This document shows positions 17,149-28,416 of a stretch of DNA of 64,000 nucleotides, piece by piece (the stretch's first letter is position 1; each line of letters starts with the position of its first letter). This DNA comes from Erwinia sp. HDF1-3R (GTDB taxonomy: Bacteria > Pseudomonadota > Gammaproteobacteria > Enterobacterales > Enterobacteriaceae). Location of the stretch: positions 2,170,001 to 2,234,000 of the forward strand of contig NZ_CP155071.1 in the NCBI RefSeq assembly GCF_039621855.1, given 5' to 3'. A model generated the notes under the pieces. It was given only the letters and a program-made list of their open reading frames with translations. It did not search any database and was not told the origin of the DNA. A program made the translations under genes and the position numbers.

Positions 17149-19170
17149 TTATGCGCTGTTGGCACTGGCCTGTTCAGGCAGGGCCTGCTGTAGCTGTGAA
17201 AGTGAGCAGTAAAGGCGCCAGATAATCCCCGCCAGCACCGTCTCTTCCCGCCCGCCCTCCGCCGCCAGCGTGGTAACGCGTTCCTCCAGTCCGGCGAGCG
17301 TCTCAGCCAGCGAGCGATGACGTACGCCGCGCGCGCTGATAATGCTCTGCAAATCCTGAAGTGTTGCCTCCCGCTCCCGGTTTAAGCCAGCCGACGCGGT
17401 TTGCCACTCCCGGAGCTGCCAGAGAATATGTGAGCAGTTAAGCAGCACCACCCCCCAGCGCAGCAGCCACAGTCGGGCATTTTCGTCGCGACTGGCACTC
17501 AGCTGGTTCACCCGATGGTAAATCAGCGACTCAAAGCGGTTCTGACTGAGTCGGGGGCGACGGCTGAGCTGATCGAGAAAATCGCGGCGCAGCGCGCGAA
17601 TATGACGACGACTGCGTCGCTTATCCGAGCTGGGGCGCAGGATCTGAAAAGCCAGCCATGCCAGCATCACCCCGCACACTTTCGCCAGGTTATTATTGAT
17701 AAATTGCTGGTAATCCCAGGAGGGGGGATTGGTGACGGAGATAAAGGATCCCATAAACACAATCAGCTGCCCCCACAGCGCGGCCCGCTCCTTCTGCTGG
17801 AGCTTAAAGAGCTGTAGCGTAACCAACAGGGGGAAAAGCAGCAGCAGAAACTGCCACAACACATCAATCTGCACCATAACGCCAAATTTTATGACAAAGC
17901 TGAACACGCTCAGCAACAGCAGCGTTTTCAACAGCAGCGAGACGCTGCTGGCCGGTGAGGGCACCGAGGAGTACAGCACGCAGCTGATTGCCGCGAGCGT
18001 CAGTGCCGCCTCGCCCGATTCCCACTGGGTAGCGATCGTGAACGCACAGCCGAGAATAATAACCACAAAGGTGCGGAAGGCGCTCCAGCCCGCCTCTGCG
18101 CTGTCCGTGTGCCGCGCCAGCGAGGGGACGGGAGGCGGCGAAAGGCGCGCATCCGTATCCGCATGCTCAAACTGTCGCAGCCAGCGGCTGATATTCAGGT
18201 ACATCCAGCAGAAGTAGCGCAGACGATGCCAGAAAGCGTGATGGCGATAATCCGCCGGGTCGGCAGGCGCGGCGGACTGAAGAATGCGCGCCAGGCGAAA
18301 TTTGTCACAGTCTGACTTTGCCAGCTCGTTCAGCAACTGTTGCAGGGCACTGAACAGCCCGGGGGGCGCATCCGGCCAGTTAAGCAGCATGCGCCGCAGG
18401 CTGGAAATCACGCTGGTCAGCCTGAGCTGCTGGTGCAGAACATAGTTAAGCACGTTGTTCTGCCGTCGAAAGCGATAGTGACTCCAGAAGGCCTGAATGC
18501 GCAATACGTTAAGCGTCAGGATCTGGCCGATAACTTTTTCATGGGCGCTGCGCACGTTATCGGTCGTTTCGCGTTGCAGCAGGAGCCCGGCATGTTCCAG
18601 TAGTCGGTCATGCATCTGCCTGAGCGAGGTGATCAGCGTGTCGCCATCGGAGGTGCTGGGCAGGATCATCATCATCAGCCCCCCGCAGAGAATACCGGAA
18701 ATGACTTCGCAAACGCGCGCCTGGGTAATATTCCACAGCTGGGTAATATCGGTAATATTGACCGTGGTAAAGGCGATGATCGCCGCCGTATAGCCCGCCA
18801 GCGAAAAGGCGTAGGCGACGTTATTCTGATAGTGATTCGCTATCCACGTGCAGAGGGCCAGCCAGGCGGCAATCGACAGCGAGAACAGCCAGGGCTCGTT
18901 GAGCGTATGCCCGGCAATAAGCATCGCGGCTCCCGCGCCGATCAGGCTACCGGCAATCCGCCCCAGACTTTTACTGATGACGCCGCCCACCGTGGGGAAG
19001 CTGACGACGGCAGCGGAGGTCATCGCCCAGTAGGGTTCATCCAGATCCAGCCCGTAAGCAATGCTGAGCGCCAGACACATGGCAATGCTGTTACGCAACG
19101 CATAGCGCCACTGCCCGCCGGTGGCTTTGATCCACGGCAGCTGCTGCCACTCCAGCCAGCGCAGATTCAT
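17149..19170 (-). CDS. ydhK: FUSC-family inner-membrane efflux protein YdhK
   Basis: A 673-residue protein of the AaeB/fusaric-acid-resistance family. It has two hydrophobic blocks of about six helices (residues about 25-180 and 365-510), each followed by a cytosolic helical domain. With YdhJ (periplasmic adaptor) and YdhI (DUF1656) it forms a predicted tripartite exporter, like aaeXAB. The substrate is unknown. It overlaps ydhJ by 4 bases and ends the ydhI-J-K operon. Confidence 0.93.
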   Translation of the reverse strand: MNLRWLEWQQLPWIKATGGQWRYALRNSIAMCLALSIAYGLDLDEPYWAMTSAAVVSFPTVGGVISKSLGRIAGSLIGAGAAMLIAGHTLNEPWLFSLSIAAWLALCTWIANHYQNNVAYAFSLAGYTAAIIAFTTVNITDITQLWNITQARVCEVISGILCGGLMMMILPSTSDGDTLITSLRQMHDRLLEHAGLLLQRETTDNVRSAHEKVIGQILTLNVLRIQAFWSHYRFRRQNNVLNYVLHQQLRLTSVISSLRRMLLNWPDAPPGLFSALQQLLNELAKSDCDKFRLARILQSAAPADPADYRHHAFWHRLRYFCWMYLNISRWLRQFEHADTDARLSPPPVPSLARHTDSAEAGWSAFRTFVVIILGCAFTIATQWESGEAALTLAAISCVLYSSVPSPASSVSLLLKTLLLLSVFSFVIKFGVMVQIDVLWQFLLLLFPLLVTLQLFKLQQKERAALWGQLIVFMGSFISVTNPPSWDYQQFINNNLAKVCGVMLAWLAFQILRPSSDKRRSRRHIRALRRDFLDQLSRRPRLSQNRFESLIYHRVNQLSASRDENARLWLLRWGVVLLNCSHILWQLREWQTASAGLNREREATLQDLQSIISARGVRHRSLAETLAGLEERVTTLAAEGGREETVLAGIIWRLYCSLSQLQQALPEQASANSA

Positions 19171-20024
19171 GGCTGAATGGAAAGGGTGCAGGTTGTGCCC
19201 GCGACCAGCGGCAAATCCGCTGGAACAGCGGTCAGACGAATGCGAACCGGTACGCGCTGGGCCAGACGAACCCAGGGAACGTTAGGTTTGATGTCGGCTA
19301 CCAGTCCACTGTCCGTTTCCACGCTCTGGTCATAGATTGCCCGTCCGATGCTTTCAACCACGCCAGTAAGGGGGCGATTGTCGCTGTACAGGCGGATAGA
19401 GGCTTTGTCGCCAGGACGAATATGCCGCAGCTTGGTTTCTTCAAAGTAACCGACGACATAAAAAGAGTGGCTGTCTACCATGGCAAACACCGGCCTACCG
19501 CTGGTGGCATAGTTGCCGGGGCGCACGGTCAGATTGGTTACCCAGCCGTCAGCAGGCGCCAGGATCTGCGTCTGCCCCAGGTTCCATTTTGCCCGCTCCA
19601 GCTCCGCCTGAGCCGCTTTGGCACTGGACGCCATCGCCTGGGCGTTCAGGTTAACGGCATCCAGATCTTCGGCGGAGATAACATTATGCGGCAGGCTGGC
19701 GCGGCGACGTGCCTCGTGCTGGGCTTTCAACAGATCGGACTGCGCCTTTGCAAGCTCCGCTTCGGCGTTAAGGACGGCGATGCGATAAGGCTCATCGTCC
19801 AGTGTCATCAGCCGGGTGCCCCGGGTGACGTATTGATTATCCCTGACCCACAGCTGTTCAATGCGTCCCGAAACCTGAGGCGTAATGTTCACCAGCTCTG
19901 CGCGGACCTTGCCGTCTCTGGTCCATGGCGACTGCATATAGTAGTTCCACAGCCACCAGCCGGCGCACAGGGCGGCGGCAAAAAAGATCAGGGTAGAGAA
20001 ATATTTTAATGTGCCAAATTTCAT
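19167..20024 (-). CDS. ydhJ: HlyD-family periplasmic adaptor YdhJ
   Basis: A 285-residue membrane-fusion protein with one N-terminal membrane anchor ([19 protein letters not shown]). The first half-lipoyl motif is at about residues 45-75 ([20 protein letters not shown]), a coiled-coil hairpin spans about 75-150 ([20 protein letters not shown]), and the return lipoyl half is [19 protein letters not shown]. It links YdhK to an outer-membrane channel encoded elsewhere. It starts 4 bases before the ydhI stop region. Confidence 0.94.
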   Translation of the reverse strand: MKFGTLKYFSTLIFFAAALCAGWWLWNYYMQSPWTRDGKVRAELVNITPQVSGRIEQLWVRDNQYVTRGTRLMTLDDEPYRIAVLNAEAELAKAQSDLLKAQHEARRRASLPHNVISAEDLDAVNLNAQAMASSAKAAQAELERAKWNLGQTQILAPADGWVTNLTVRPGNYATSGRPVFAMVDSHSFYVVGYFEETKLRHIRPGDKASIRLYSDNRPLTGVVESIGRAIYDQSVETDSGLVADIKPNVPWVRLAQRVPVRIRLTAVPADLPLVAGTTCTLSIQP

Positions 20025-20028
20025 GGTG

Positions 20029-20265
20029 TCACCAGGCGATCAGCAGCCACTGCGAGCCGCTGACGCACAAAATAAAAAGAGAAAGATCCAAAAGAGTGGG
20101 GTGCCAAATCTCACCCGAGTACATCCAGTCCCTCAGGAGGGGATGCAGCAGCAGCCAGATGAAAAAGCCGAGCAGTACGGCCTTAAACAGGGGAGGAAAG
20201 TAGAGAGAGGCGCCGAACAGTAAGTCAGTCAGCGGCGATGTCGGGGTAAATAGCACGTTGCTCAC
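20029..20265 (-). CDS. ydhI: DUF1656 membrane protein YdhI
   Basis: A 78-residue protein with two hydrophobic segments (about 25-42 and 60-76), equal in length to E. coli YdhI and similar to AaeX. It is the first gene of the ydhI-J-K exporter operon and is divergent from slyA, whose operator region it shares. The molecular role is unknown. Confidence 0.93.
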   Translation of the reverse strand: MSNVLFTPTSPLTDLLFGASLYFPPLFKAVLLGFFIWLLLHPLLRDWMYSGEIWHPTLLDLSLFILCVSGSQWLLIAW

Positions 20266-20363
20266 GGATTAAGTCTTCCTTCTGGATCCGCACGGGTGAA
20301 CCGGGAAACCACGGTTACGATGATGAATTTGTAATTTGTCCTGTAAACTCGCAGAATAGTCTA

Positions 20364-20391
20364 GAATCAAGCTTGATAGGTAGCAAGCTAA
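20364..20391. promoter_or_regulatory. SlyA operators upstream of slyA
   Basis: GTAGCAAGCTAA (20380-20391) differs at one base from the SlyA consensus TTAGCAAGCTAA. ATCAAGCTTGAT (20366-20377) is a second SlyA-like palindrome on the next helical turn. They lie within 40 bases of the slyA start, which suggests autorepression and possible control of divergent ydhI-J-K. Confidence 0.7.
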
Positions 20392-20401
20392 TTATAAGGA
20401 G

Positions 20402-20845
20402 ATGAAATTGGATACACCCCTGGGAACGGATCTCGCAAGATTGGTACGCATATGGCGTTCATTGATTGATCAACGCCTGAAGCCGCTTGAGCTCACACAG
20501 ACACACTGGGTTACGCTGCACAATATTCATCAGCTTCCACCCGAGCAGTCGCAGATTCAACTGGCTAAAGCGATTGGTATTGAACAGCCCTCGCTGGTAC
20601 GTACCCTCGATCAGCTGGAAGAAAAAGGCTTAATCACCCGCACCACCTGTGCCAGCGACCGACGTGCCAAACGCATTAAGTTAACCACCGAAGCGGCGCC
20701 CATTATTGGTCAGGTTGAGGATGTGATTGACGCCACGCGGGATGATATTTTATCCGGTATCTCTTCGCAGGAAGTGGAAAAGCTGGTGACGCTGATAGCC
20801 CGGCTTGAGAAAAACATTCTCGAACTGCAAAACCGCGACGAATAA
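20402..20845 (+). CDS. slyA: MarR-family transcriptional regulator SlyA
   Basis: SlyA is a dimeric winged-helix regulator that counteracts H-NS at virulence and envelope genes. The 147 residues match E. coli and Salmonella SlyA closely: [20 protein letters not shown] at the dimer region, the recognition helix [20 protein letters not shown], and the wing [14 protein letters not shown]. The ATG at 20402 follows AAGGAG. The C-terminus differs from E. coli, as usual in this family. Confidence 0.97.
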   Translation: MKLDTPLGTDLARLVRIWRSLIDQRLKPLELTQTHWVTLHNIHQLPPEQSQIQLAKAIGIEQPSLVRTLDQLEEKGLITRTTCASDRRAKRIKLTTEAAPIIGQVEDVIDATRDDILSGISSQEVEKLVTLIARLEKNILELQNRDE

Positions 20846-20873
20846 AAAAAAACCGGCAACTGCCGGTTTTTTC
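20843..20873. terminator. Bidirectional terminator slyA / slyB
   Basis: AAAAAAAACCGGCA-AC-TGCCGGTTTTTT, a hairpin with A and T runs between the convergent slyA and slyB. Confidence 0.9.
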
Positions 20874-20883
20874 ATCGTGCTTC

Positions 20884-21351
20884 TTAACGAGGGGAAACGG
20901 TAATCTGGCTGCCGTTTGACGCCATGGATACGCGCTGACCCACGGCATAGCGGCTTGCTGCCTGCTTCTGCACAACGATGATCGTGTTGCCATCATCTTT
21001 GCGAATTTCCAGCTCAACGCCCTGCGACTTGTTCATCGCCCCCTGCACGCCCTGACCGGCTACGCCGCCCGCAACGGCACCTGCAGCGGTCGCCAGGCTA
21101 CGACCTGCACCGCCACCCACCGTATTCCCGAGGAAGCCCCCCAGTACGGCACCGCCGATGGCACCAATAACATTGCTGTCATCACCGCCCTGAATCTGAA
21201 CCGGTCTTACGGAAACCAGCGTACCGTAGGTCACGTTTTGAACCTGCTTCGCTTCGGAGGCGCTGTAAACATCACCGGACAGCGTATCAGTATTGGTGCA
21301 TCCTGCTAATGTCACACCGGTCAGTGCCACGATTAATAAACGCTTTATCAT
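20884..21351 (-). CDS. slyB: Outer-membrane lipoprotein SlyB
   Basis: A 155-residue glycine-zipper lipoprotein that stabilises outer-membrane proteins under PhoPQ-type stress. The lipobox is LAGC with Cys18 as lipidation site. GGAVLGGFLGNTVGGGAGRS and AAGAVAGGVAGQGVQGAM form the glycine-zipper segment. It ends SNGSQITVSPR, as in E. coli. The frame is open to 21501, but the ATG at 21351 (MIKRLLIVAL) follows GGAG and gives the known length. Confidence 0.96.
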   Translation of the reverse strand: MIKRLLIVALTGVTLAGCTNTDTLSGDVYSASEAKQVQNVTYGTLVSVRPVQIQGGDDSNVIGAIGGAVLGGFLGNTVGGGAGRSLATAAGAVAGGVAGQGVQGAMNKSQGVELEIRKDDGNTIIVVQKQAASRYAVGQRVSMASNGSQITVSPR

Positions 21352-21637
21352 CGTTAAAACTCCATTCTTATTTACCTGCTGCACCCACTGGGCAGCAATC
21401 GATAACATTATTATATGGCACAAGCCACGCCCGGTTGCTATTTCTGGAAAAAAAACTGCATAAGAGCGTAGCGCAGGCAAATTAAACCAGAAATCAATCA
21501 AACGCAGAAGACCAAAACAGACGCCCGCGTCACGGGCTTACGTAAAATCGCACAGTTAATCATAGAATTGCCGGGCTATTTTTGCGAGTCTGTATCCATG
21601 ATTCTCCATTAACCCTCCGCGGGTAAGGCCAGAAAAG

Positions 21638-22753
21638 ATGAAGTCAGGACGATATATCGGTGTCATGTCCGGTACCAGCCTGGATGGCGTTGATGTTGTA
21701 CTGGCGGCCATTGACCAGCAGATGGTGGCGCAGCAGGCCAGCTACTGTCACCCCTTTCCGGCAGATTTGCGCCAGCAGGTTCTGGCGATATGTCAGGGAC
21801 AGGCGCTCAGTCTTTCACAGCTTGGGCAGCTTGACACCCGACTTGGCCGTCTCTTTGCCGAAGCCGTGAATACACTGATGAAGCGTGAGGGGCTGGAAAA
21901 AGACGACATCACTGCCATCGGCTGCCACGGGCAAACCGTCTGGCATGAGCCGGGGGGCGACGCGCCGAATACGCTACAAATCGGCGATAACAACCAGATC
22001 GTCGCCGCAACGGGGATTACGGTGGTAGGGGATTTTCGCCGACGTGACATGGCGCTGGGCGGGCAGGGCGCTCCGCTGGTGCCTGCCTTTCACCAGGCCG
22101 TGCTGATGCATCCTGGCGAACGCCGCATGGTGCTGAATATTGGCGGCATCGCCAATCTGTCTCTGCTGATCCCCGGTCGGGCGGTGGGCGGCTACGATAC
22201 CGGGCCAGGCAATATGCTGCTTGATGCCTGGATTTGGCGTCAGCGCGGGGTGGGCTATGATGAAGACGGCGCCTGGGGCGGTGGCGGCCGCGTGATCTTA
22301 CCGCTGCTTCAGCAGATGATGAGCGATCCGTGGTTTTCCCTGCCCGCGCCAAAATCGACCGGCAGAGAGTATTTTAATCTGGGCTGGATTGAGCGAAATA
22401 TCGCCTCTTTTCCCGGCGTTCAGCCACAGGATGTTCAGGCTACGCTGGCTGAACTGACGGCGCTGAGCATCGCGGAACAGGTGATGCTCAGTGGCGGCTG
22501 TGAGCGACTGATGGTCTGCGGCGGCGGCAGCCGTAATCAGCTGCTAATGACCCGGCTTGCGGTACATCTGGCCGGTACGCAGGTGATGTCCACTGACGAA
22601 GCGGGTATCCCCGGGGATGATATGGAGGCGCTGGCCTTTGCCTGGCTGGCTTACCGCACGCTTTCCGGCCAGCCAGGCAATCTGCCTTCGGTGACCGGCG
22701 CGCGCGCGGCATCGGTTATCGGCGCTATTTTCCCTGCCAGCCGGACCGAATGA
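21638..22753 (+). CDS. anmK: Anhydro-N-acetylmuramic acid kinase
   Basis: AnmK opens and phosphorylates 1,6-anhydroMurNAc to MurNAc-6-phosphate in cell-wall recycling. The 371 residues (E. coli 369) show the phosphate-1 motif [14 protein letters not shown] at the N-terminus, the acidic [32 protein letters not shown], and the adenosine-site stretch [12 protein letters not shown]. The gene order anmK-mliC-pdxH-tyrS-pdxY is as in E. coli. Confidence 0.97.
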   Translation: MKSGRYIGVMSGTSLDGVDVVLAAIDQQMVAQQASYCHPFPADLRQQVLAICQGQALSLSQLGQLDTRLGRLFAEAVNTLMKREGLEKDDITAIGCHGQTVWHEPGGDAPNTLQIGDNNQIVAATGITVVGDFRRRDMALGGQGAPLVPAFHQAVLMHPGERRMVLNIGGIANLSLLIPGRAVGGYDTGPGNMLLDAWIWRQRGVGYDEDGAWGGGGRVILPLLQQMMSDPWFSLPAPKSTGREYFNLGWIERNIASFPGVQPQDVQATLAELTALSIAEQVMLSGGCERLMVCGGGSRNQLLMTRLAVHLAGTQVMSTDEAGIPGDDMEALAFAWLAYRTLSGQPGNLPSVTGARAASVIGAIFPASRTE

Positions 22754-22806
22754 TGATTTCCCGGTATTTCAGCCGGGCGCAAACAGATGATAAATTAGGA
22801 GATCCT

Positions 22807-23118
22807 GTGAAAAAGTGGCTTCCGGGCTTTACTCTGGTCCTGCTATCGGGTTGTAGCATGTTTCATGCCCCTCCGGATGAGCAGAAAACCCTGCACTATA
22901 CCTGTGGAACTCTGCCGCTAACGGTGGTGCTGGATAATGCGCGGGAAGAAGTGAACCTGATACTGGACGGCAATCCGGTCACGCTTAAACAGCAGGTGGC
23001 GGCCTCCGGTACGCGCTACAGCGATGGCACCTATACGTTCTGGTCCAAAGGGGATGAGGCGTTTATCGAACGAAACGGTAAACTTATCATCAACGATTGC
23101 CGCCTGTCCGGCAGTTAG
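22807..23118 (+). CDS. mliC: Membrane-bound lysozyme inhibitor of C-type
   Basis: A 103-residue lipoprotein that inhibits host C-type lysozyme from the periplasm. The start is the GTG at 22807 after TTAGGAG; a frame open from 22750 lacks a good site and would spoil the signal peptide. The lipobox is LLSGC (Cys16). The conserved inhibitory loop appears as ASGTRYSDGTYTFWSKGDEA, with the Ser and Lys that reach the lysozyme active site. Two further Cys (CGTL, NDCRL) probably form a disulfide. Confidence 0.93.
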   Translation: MKKWLPGFTLVLLSGCSMFHAPPDEQKTLHYTCGTLPLTVVLDNAREEVNLILDGNPVTLKQQVAASGTRYSDGTYTFWSKGDEAFIERNGKLIINDCRLSGS

Positions 23119-23180
23119 TCCATTAATATTCAGCAGGATAAAGCGCACACGCTCCTTTTCCTGCCAGCCGAGCCTGAGCG

Positions 23181-23834
23181 ATGAACAACGATAATCTTCA
23201 GCAAATTTCCCATCTGCGCCGCGAATACACCCGCGGTGGCCTGCGTCGTAAGGATCTGCCTGCCGATCCGCTGGTCCTGTTTGAACAGTGGCTGAATCAG
23301 GCCGTTGAGGCCGGGCTGCCCGATCCGACGGCCATGAGCGTGGCAACGGTGGACGAACAGGGTCAGCCTTATCAGCGTATCGTGCTGCTTAAGCATGTGG
23401 ATGCGCAGGGTATGGTGTTCTATACCAATCTGGGCAGCCGCAAGGCGCATCAGCTGGCGCAAAACCCGCGCATCAGCCTGCTGTTCCCCTGGCATATGCT
23501 GGAGCGGCAGGTCATGGTGCTCGGCAGCGTAGAAAAGCTGTCCATGCTGGAGGTGATGAAATACTTCCACAGCCGACCGCGCGAAAGCCAGATAGGTGCA
23601 TGGGTCTCGAAGCAGTCGAGTCGCATCTCCGCACGCGGCGTGCTGGAGGGTAAGTTCCTTGAGCTTAAGCAGAAGTTTCAGCAGGGCGAAATCCCACTCC
23701 CCAGCTTTTGGGGTGGATATCGCATCACCATTAACTCAATGGAGTTCTGGCAGGGGGGCGAACATCGCCTGCACGATCGCTTTTTCTACCAGCGAGACGG
23801 AGCGGGCTGGAAAATCGACCGTCTGGCGCCCTGA
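23181..23834 (+). CDS. pdxH: Pyridoxamine/pyridoxine 5'-phosphate oxidase
   Basis: PdxH oxidises PNP or PMP to pyridoxal 5'-phosphate with FMN. The 217 residues match the E. coli length (218). Conserved parts include [20 protein letters not shown], the FMN-phosphate stretch [11 protein letters not shown]...[27 protein letters not shown] and the C-terminal [15 protein letters not shown]...IDRLAP. It lies between mliC and tyrS, as in E. coli. Confidence 0.98.
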   Translation: MNNDNLQQISHLRREYTRGGLRRKDLPADPLVLFEQWLNQAVEAGLPDPTAMSVATVDEQGQPYQRIVLLKHVDAQGMVFYTNLGSRKAHQLAQNPRISLLFPWHMLERQVMVLGSVEKLSMLEVMKYFHSRPRESQIGAWVSKQSSRISARGVLEGKFLELKQKFQQGEIPLPSFWGGYRITINSMEFWQGGEHRLHDRFFYQRDGAGWKIDRLAP

Positions 23835-23967
23835 AGCGACGAAATAATCCCGTTAAGCGCTGGCACAGAGTGCGTCAGCGCTTTATTCTATAGGCCTTAA
23901 TTTTCTCCGCACGTCAGCGGAAAGCGGTGTACCAGTAAGGTACCGACGTTTCTACATGGAGCCTCAG

Positions 23968-25242
23968 ATGGACAGCAGTAACCTGATTAAACAATTGCAA
24001 GAGCGGGGCCTGGTTGCCCAGGTAACGGATGAGGAGGCGTTAGCGGAACGTCTGGCGCAGGGGCCAGTCGCACTCTATTGCGGCTTTGATCCCACCGCAG
24101 ACAGCTTGCATTTGGGCCATCTGGTGCCGCTGCTTTGCCTGAAGCGCTTTCAGGACGCGGGCCACCGCCCGGTTGCGCTGGTGGGTGGAGCGACCGGCAT
24201 GATTGGCGACCCCAGCTTCAAGGCTGACGAACGCAAACTGAATACGGCCGAAACCGTGAATGAATGGGTTGATAAAATCCGTCATCAGGTCGCGCCGTTT
24301 CTTGATTTTGACTGCGGCGAGAACAGCGCAATCGCGGCGAATAACTACGACTGGTTTGGCAGCATGAACGTGCTGACCTTCCTGCGCGATATCGGCAAGC
24401 ACTTTTCGGTTAATCAGATGATCAACAAAGAGGCCGTTAAGCAGCGTCTGAACCGTGACGATCAGGGCATCTCCTTCACCGAATTCTCCTATAACCTGCT
24501 GCAGGGCTACGACTTCGCCTGTCTGAACGAGCGTTACGGCGTGGCGCTGCAAATTGGCGGCTCCGATCAGTGGGGGAATATCACCTCAGGCATCGACCTC
24601 ACGCGTCGTTTGCATCAGAACCAGGTATTTGGCCTGACCGTTCCGCTTATCACCAAGGCAGACGGCACCAAATTCGGTAAAACCGAGGGTGGGGCCGTCT
24701 GGCTTGACGCGAAGAAAACCAGCCCGTACAAGTTTTACCAGTTCTGGATCAATACCGCGGATGCCGATGCTTATCGCTTCCTGAAATTCTTCACCTTTAT
24801 GAGCATTGAAGAGATCAATGCGCTGGAGCAGGAAGATAAAGCGAGCGGCAAAGCGCCGCGTGCGCAGTATGTGCTGGCTGAAAAGGTCACCCGACTGGTG
24901 CACGGTGAGGAAGGCCTGGCGGCCGCACAGCGCATCACCAAAAGCCTGTTCTCCGGTGCGCTGAGTGATATGACCGAAGCCGATTTTGAGCAGCTGGCGC
25001 AGGATGGCATGCCGATTATCTCCCTTGAGCGCGGTCAGGATCTGCAACAGGCGATGGTGGACGGTGAACTTGCCCCGTCTCGCGGTCAGGCCCGCAAGCT
25101 GATTGACTCAAAAGCGGTCAGCATCAACGGTGAGATCCAACTTAGCGCAGAGTATGCTTTTATTGACCAGGATCGCCTCTTCGACCGGTTTACCCTGCTG
25201 CGCCGCGGCAAGAAGAATTACAGTCTGATTGTCTGGAAATAA
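23968..25242 (+). CDS. tyrS: Tyrosyl-tRNA synthetase
   Basis: A class I synthetase charging tRNA-Tyr. The 424 residues match the E. coli length. The HIGH-type motif is HLGH in [12 protein letters not shown], the KMSKS-type motif is KFGKT in [13 protein letters not shown], and a C-terminal S4 RNA-binding domain is visible ([20 protein letters not shown]). The ATG at 23968 ([10 protein letters not shown]) matches the family start and follows GGAG. The frame is open 4 codons further upstream. Confidence 0.98.
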   Translation: MDSSNLIKQLQERGLVAQVTDEEALAERLAQGPVALYCGFDPTADSLHLGHLVPLLCLKRFQDAGHRPVALVGGATGMIGDPSFKADERKLNTAETVNEWVDKIRHQVAPFLDFDCGENSAIAANNYDWFGSMNVLTFLRDIGKHFSVNQMINKEAVKQRLNRDDQGISFTEFSYNLLQGYDFACLNERYGVALQIGGSDQWGNITSGIDLTRRLHQNQVFGLTVPLITKADGTKFGKTEGGAVWLDAKKTSPYKFYQFWINTADADAYRFLKFFTFMSIEEINALEQEDKASGKAPRAQYVLAEKVTRLVHGEEGLAAAQRITKSLFSGALSDMTEADFEQLAQDGMPIISLERGQDLQQAMVDGELAPSRGQARKLIDSKAVSINGEIQLSAEYAFIDQDRLFDRFTLLRRGKKNYSLIVWK

Positions 25243-25251
25243 AAACGCTCC

Positions 25252-25283
25252 CCTGGCCGGTCTCTCTGACCGGCCTTTATTTT
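25252..25283 (+). terminator. Terminator after tyrS
   Basis: GGCCGGT-CTCTCTG-ACCGGCC followed by TTTATTTTT, just downstream of tyrS and before pdxY. Confidence 0.85.
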
Positions 25284-25307
25284 TGGTAAGGTTGTCTGGG
25301 TTCTGCT

Positions 25308-26168
25308 ATGAAAAATATTCTTTCGATTCAGTCGCACACCGTGTTCGGCCATGCGGGCAATAGCGCCTCTGAATTCCCTATGCGTCGTATGGGCGCAAAC
25401 GTTTGGCCTCTTAATACCGTCCAGTTCTCAAACCATACCCAGTATGGACACTGGACCGGTATGGTGATGCCCGCCACCCATCTGACCGATATTGTGAAGG
25501 GCATCGCCGAAATCGATCGCCTGAAAACCTGTGACGCCGTGCTGAGCGGCTATCTTGGCTCGGCAGAGCAGGGCGAAGAGATCCTCGACATCGTTCGCCA
25601 GGTGAAAGCGGCGAATCCTGACGCCTGGTACTTCTGCGATCCGGTGATGGGACATCCGGAGAAAGGCTGCATCGTTGCCCCCGGCGTGGCTGAATTTCAT
25701 ACGCAGTCTTCACTGCCCGCCAGCGATATTATCGCGCCGAATCTGCTGGAGCTGGAAATGCTCAGTGGAAACACCGTGGCTAACCTGGAGCAGGCCGTCG
25801 CCAGCGCACGCGAGCTTGTCGCTAAAGGGCCGAAAGTGGTGCTGGTCAAGCATCTGGCGCGCGCGGGGCTGCGCAGCGATCGGTTTGAAATGCTGCTGGT
25901 GACGGCCAGCGAGGCCTGGCATATCAGCCGTCCGCTGGTGGATTTTGGCGTGCGTCAGCCGGTCGGCGTTGGCGATCTGACCAGTGGTCTGCTGCTGGTG
26001 GACCTGCTGCACGGTAAGCCGCTGCGGGAAGCGCTGGAACATGTCACTGCCGCGGTCTATGCGGTGATGCTGAAAACCCACGAGATGGGCGAGTACGAGC
26101 TACAGCTGGTGGCGGCGCAGGAGGGCATTGCCCACCCGCAGCAGCTTTTCGAGGCGGTCAAACTCTAG
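25308..26168 (+). CDS. pdxY: Pyridoxal kinase 2
   Basis: PdxY phosphorylates pyridoxal in the vitamin B6 salvage pathway. The 286-residue ribokinase-fold protein begins [20 protein letters not shown]. It carries the substrate/ATP-lid stretches [27 protein letters not shown] and the anion-hole region [13 protein letters not shown]. In E. coli gstA follows; here a short hairpin and convergent dtpA follow directly. Confidence 0.97.
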   Translation: MKNILSIQSHTVFGHAGNSASEFPMRRMGANVWPLNTVQFSNHTQYGHWTGMVMPATHLTDIVKGIAEIDRLKTCDAVLSGYLGSAEQGEEILDIVRQVKAANPDAWYFCDPVMGHPEKGCIVAPGVAEFHTQSSLPASDIIAPNLLELEMLSGNTVANLEQAVASARELVAKGPKVVLVKHLARAGLRSDRFEMLLVTASEAWHISRPLVDFGVRQPVGVGDLTSGLLLVDLLHGKPLREALEHVTAAVYAVMLKTHEMGEYELQLVAAQEGIAHPQQLFEAVKL

Positions 26169-26173
26169 CAACA

Positions 26174-26200
26174 AAGGGCGATACCCGGTATCGCCCTTAA
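26174..26200. terminator. Hairpin after pdxY
   Basis: AAGGGCGATA-CCCGG-TATCGCCCTT, a perfect 10-bp stem between convergent pdxY and dtpA. T tracts are short, so termination strength is uncertain. Confidence 0.55.
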
Positions 26201-26257
26201 AGAGGGAAGGACGCATAACCGCTGCTATCGCCCTTATCTTAGCCGTCAGCGGCGCGT

Positions 26258-27739
26258 TTATCTCACCTCAGACTCTACGCCCTGCGTCATGCGATTCAGC
26301 TTCGGCGCAATCAGCATCATCAATACTGCGATAACCCCGGTCACAATCCCGATTTGCATAAACACATGCGCGTAAACCTGTAGTGACTGATGGGCATCGG
26401 TAATATCGCCCGGCACCGCCATCAGGTTGGCCACTTTACCGGCGACCATCGCGGCACCCGCCGTGGTCAGGAACCAGGAACCCATGATAAAGCCCATCAG
26501 GCGCTGAGGAACCAGCTGCGCGACCATCGCCAGACCGAGACCCGAGATCATCAGTTCCCCCACGCTTTGCAGGGCGTAGCTGAGAATTAACCAGTTGACC
26601 GAGACAATACCCAGCTCGCTGGCAAATTTGGCGCCCAGCGGCAGCACCAGAAAGGCCGCAGAGCAGAGCAGCATGCCGAAGGCAAACTTATGCGGCATCG
26701 GCATGCGATCGCCCATCTTATTGTAGAGCGCGGCTAACAGCGGGCTGAACAGCATTATCCAGAAGGGATTCAGCGCCTGAAACTGCTCGGGCTGAAAGGC
26801 GATGCCCAGAATGCTGTGTTCGACGTTGCGAATGGCAAAGAAGTTCAGCGAGGTCGGCATCTGCATATAAAGGACAAAAAAGACTACCGCTTCAATCATC
26901 ATCAGTAAGGCCACAATCATTTTGCGGCGGGCCGCCCCTTTCAGCGCGAACGTCTCTTTGGCGAAGACCAGCAGAATACCGATAGCAATGACGGCCAGCA
27001 CGCCCCGGGCAATACCCTGATTATGCAGCAGCCAGGTAGCCATCGCGATCAACACCGCGATACCGACCAGCGTGGCCAGTAGCTTACCTATATGCAGGGG
27101 GGCGAAGTCGGGTTTAGAACCATAGTTTTTCACCCATTTCCGGCACAGCATAAAGTTAACCAGCGTAATCAGCATCCCGACGAATGACAGCGAAAAGGCC
27201 ACGCTCCAGCCGTAATGCGCCGCCAGCCAGGGGGTAGCCAGCATGGAGAAAAACGAACCAATATTGATCGCCATATAATACATGGTGAACGCGCCATCAA
27301 GACGCGGGTCGTCCTTCTCATAGCAGGTGGAGAGCAGGGAGGAGGGGTTCGCTTTGAACAGGCCGTTACCCACAGCGATGGTCGCCATACCGATATAGAC
27401 CATCGACACATCGTGGCCCGACCATGCCACCAGGGCGTAACCGAGCGCCAGAACCAGCGTACCGAGCACGATCACGCGCTTGGTCCCCAGCACCTTATCA
27501 CCCAGCCAGCCGCCCACGGCGACCAGACCATAGACCAGGGCGCTAAAAGAGGAGAATAGCGTGATGGAACCGGCTTCAGACATACCCAGCATTTTAACCA
27601 GGTAGACCGCCATAATGCCTTGCAGGCCGTAATAGCCGAAACGTTCCCAAAGCTCAATTGAAAAAATCAGGTAAAACGATCCTGGTTGCTTAAATGCATT
27701 GAGGCTGATTGCCTCTGAATGTTTGTTTGCAGTTGACAC
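26258..27739 (-). CDS. dtpA: Di-/tripeptide:H+ symporter DtpA (TppB)
   Basis: A proton-coupled peptide transporter of the POT/PTR2 family in the inner membrane. The 493 residues contain the family ExxER motif in [20 protein letters not shown] (about 28-47), [20 protein letters not shown], the PTR2 stretch [20 protein letters not shown], and about 14 membrane segments. It lies on the same strand as nth and the rsx genes, as in E. coli, but the bet cluster and repeat island 1 now separate it from nth. Confidence 0.95.
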   Translation of the reverse strand: MSTANKHSEAISLNAFKQPGSFYLIFSIELWERFGYYGLQGIMAVYLVKMLGMSEAGSITLFSSFSALVYGLVAVGGWLGDKVLGTKRVIVLGTLVLALGYALVAWSGHDVSMVYIGMATIAVGNGLFKANPSSLLSTCYEKDDPRLDGAFTMYYMAINIGSFFSMLATPWLAAHYGWSVAFSLSFVGMLITLVNFMLCRKWVKNYGSKPDFAPLHIGKLLATLVGIAVLIAMATWLLHNQGIARGVLAVIAIGILLVFAKETFALKGAARRKMIVALLMMIEAVVFFVLYMQMPTSLNFFAIRNVEHSILGIAFQPEQFQALNPFWIMLFSPLLAALYNKMGDRMPMPHKFAFGMLLCSAAFLVLPLGAKFASELGIVSVNWLILSYALQSVGELMISGLGLAMVAQLVPQRLMGFIMGSWFLTTAGAAMVAGKVANLMAVPGDITDAHQSLQVYAHVFMQIGIVTGVIAVLMMLIAPKLNRMTQGVESEVR

Positions 27740-28341
27740 TGATACCTCTGAATTTCAAATCCTGATTCGACCGGAAAATTAAGTCGCCGTCAGAGTTAAG
27801 TGGGCATTCGCCGCATGGTTATAAGATGGGAAAAGCGGCGGTTAATTTCGCCGATCAGCAGGTCTCAGGCAAGTCTTTTTTCATCTGTTGTTCATGGAGT
27901 GTGACACAGAATGAGAATGGGGTATAAACCGTACATTTTGGGGTTATATATCGTTATAAAGCAGAGTATTAGTATTAATTGCTTAAATGAGACGATCGTT
28001 TACTTATTTTGCAGCATACCCTCCTGTTCGCCCGAGTCAGATTAATATAGTATGGGTTGAATATTAACCAATATAAAACTCTGTAAAATACAGTTTAACC
28101 GGATATAAATAGCCAAAATCACTACGAATGCAGCATCTGGCTGACCTGCGGGCTGTTATTTATGATGTAGATCACTTAAATGCACGTTAATAATATCATC
28201 AAAATAACTCACCGTAGCCGCCTTTAAGGGAAGGGATAAGGGCTCACAGAGGGGCTGATATTTTCGCTACCCGTCAGCCATGCGCTTTTAACCCTGGCTT
28301 GGGCTGCTAATATCTCTCAGGGTAATAAATATGCGACAGGG
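27740..28341. other. Divergent region dtpA / betI
   Basis: A 600-base AT-rich spacer. A TGATGTAGATCAC stretch near 28163-28175 resembles a CRP/FNR half-palindrome but is weak. I see no small gene or RNA. The BetI operator lies at its betI end. Confidence 0.35.
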
Positions 28342-28377
28342 GCGTTTTTATTGATTGAACGTTCAATATAAAAACGC
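28342..28377. promoter_or_regulatory. BetI operator overlapping the betI promoter
   Basis: The core ATTGAACGTTCAAT (28354-28367) is a perfect palindrome. It is embedded in longer arms (GCGTTTTTAT on the left, ATAAAAACGC on the right), giving an operator of about 36 bp. It resembles the known E. coli bet operator. Confidence 0.75.
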
Positions 28378-28383
28378 TACAAT
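28355..28383 (+). promoter_or_regulatory. betIBA promoter
   Basis: -35 TTGAAC (28355-28360), a 17-base spacer and -10 TACAAT (28378-28383). The -35 is inside the BetI palindrome, so repressor binding would block RNA polymerase. Confidence 0.6.
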
Positions 28384-28416
28384 TACTTCTATTCAATCGT
28401 TGAAACTAATCAAGCC

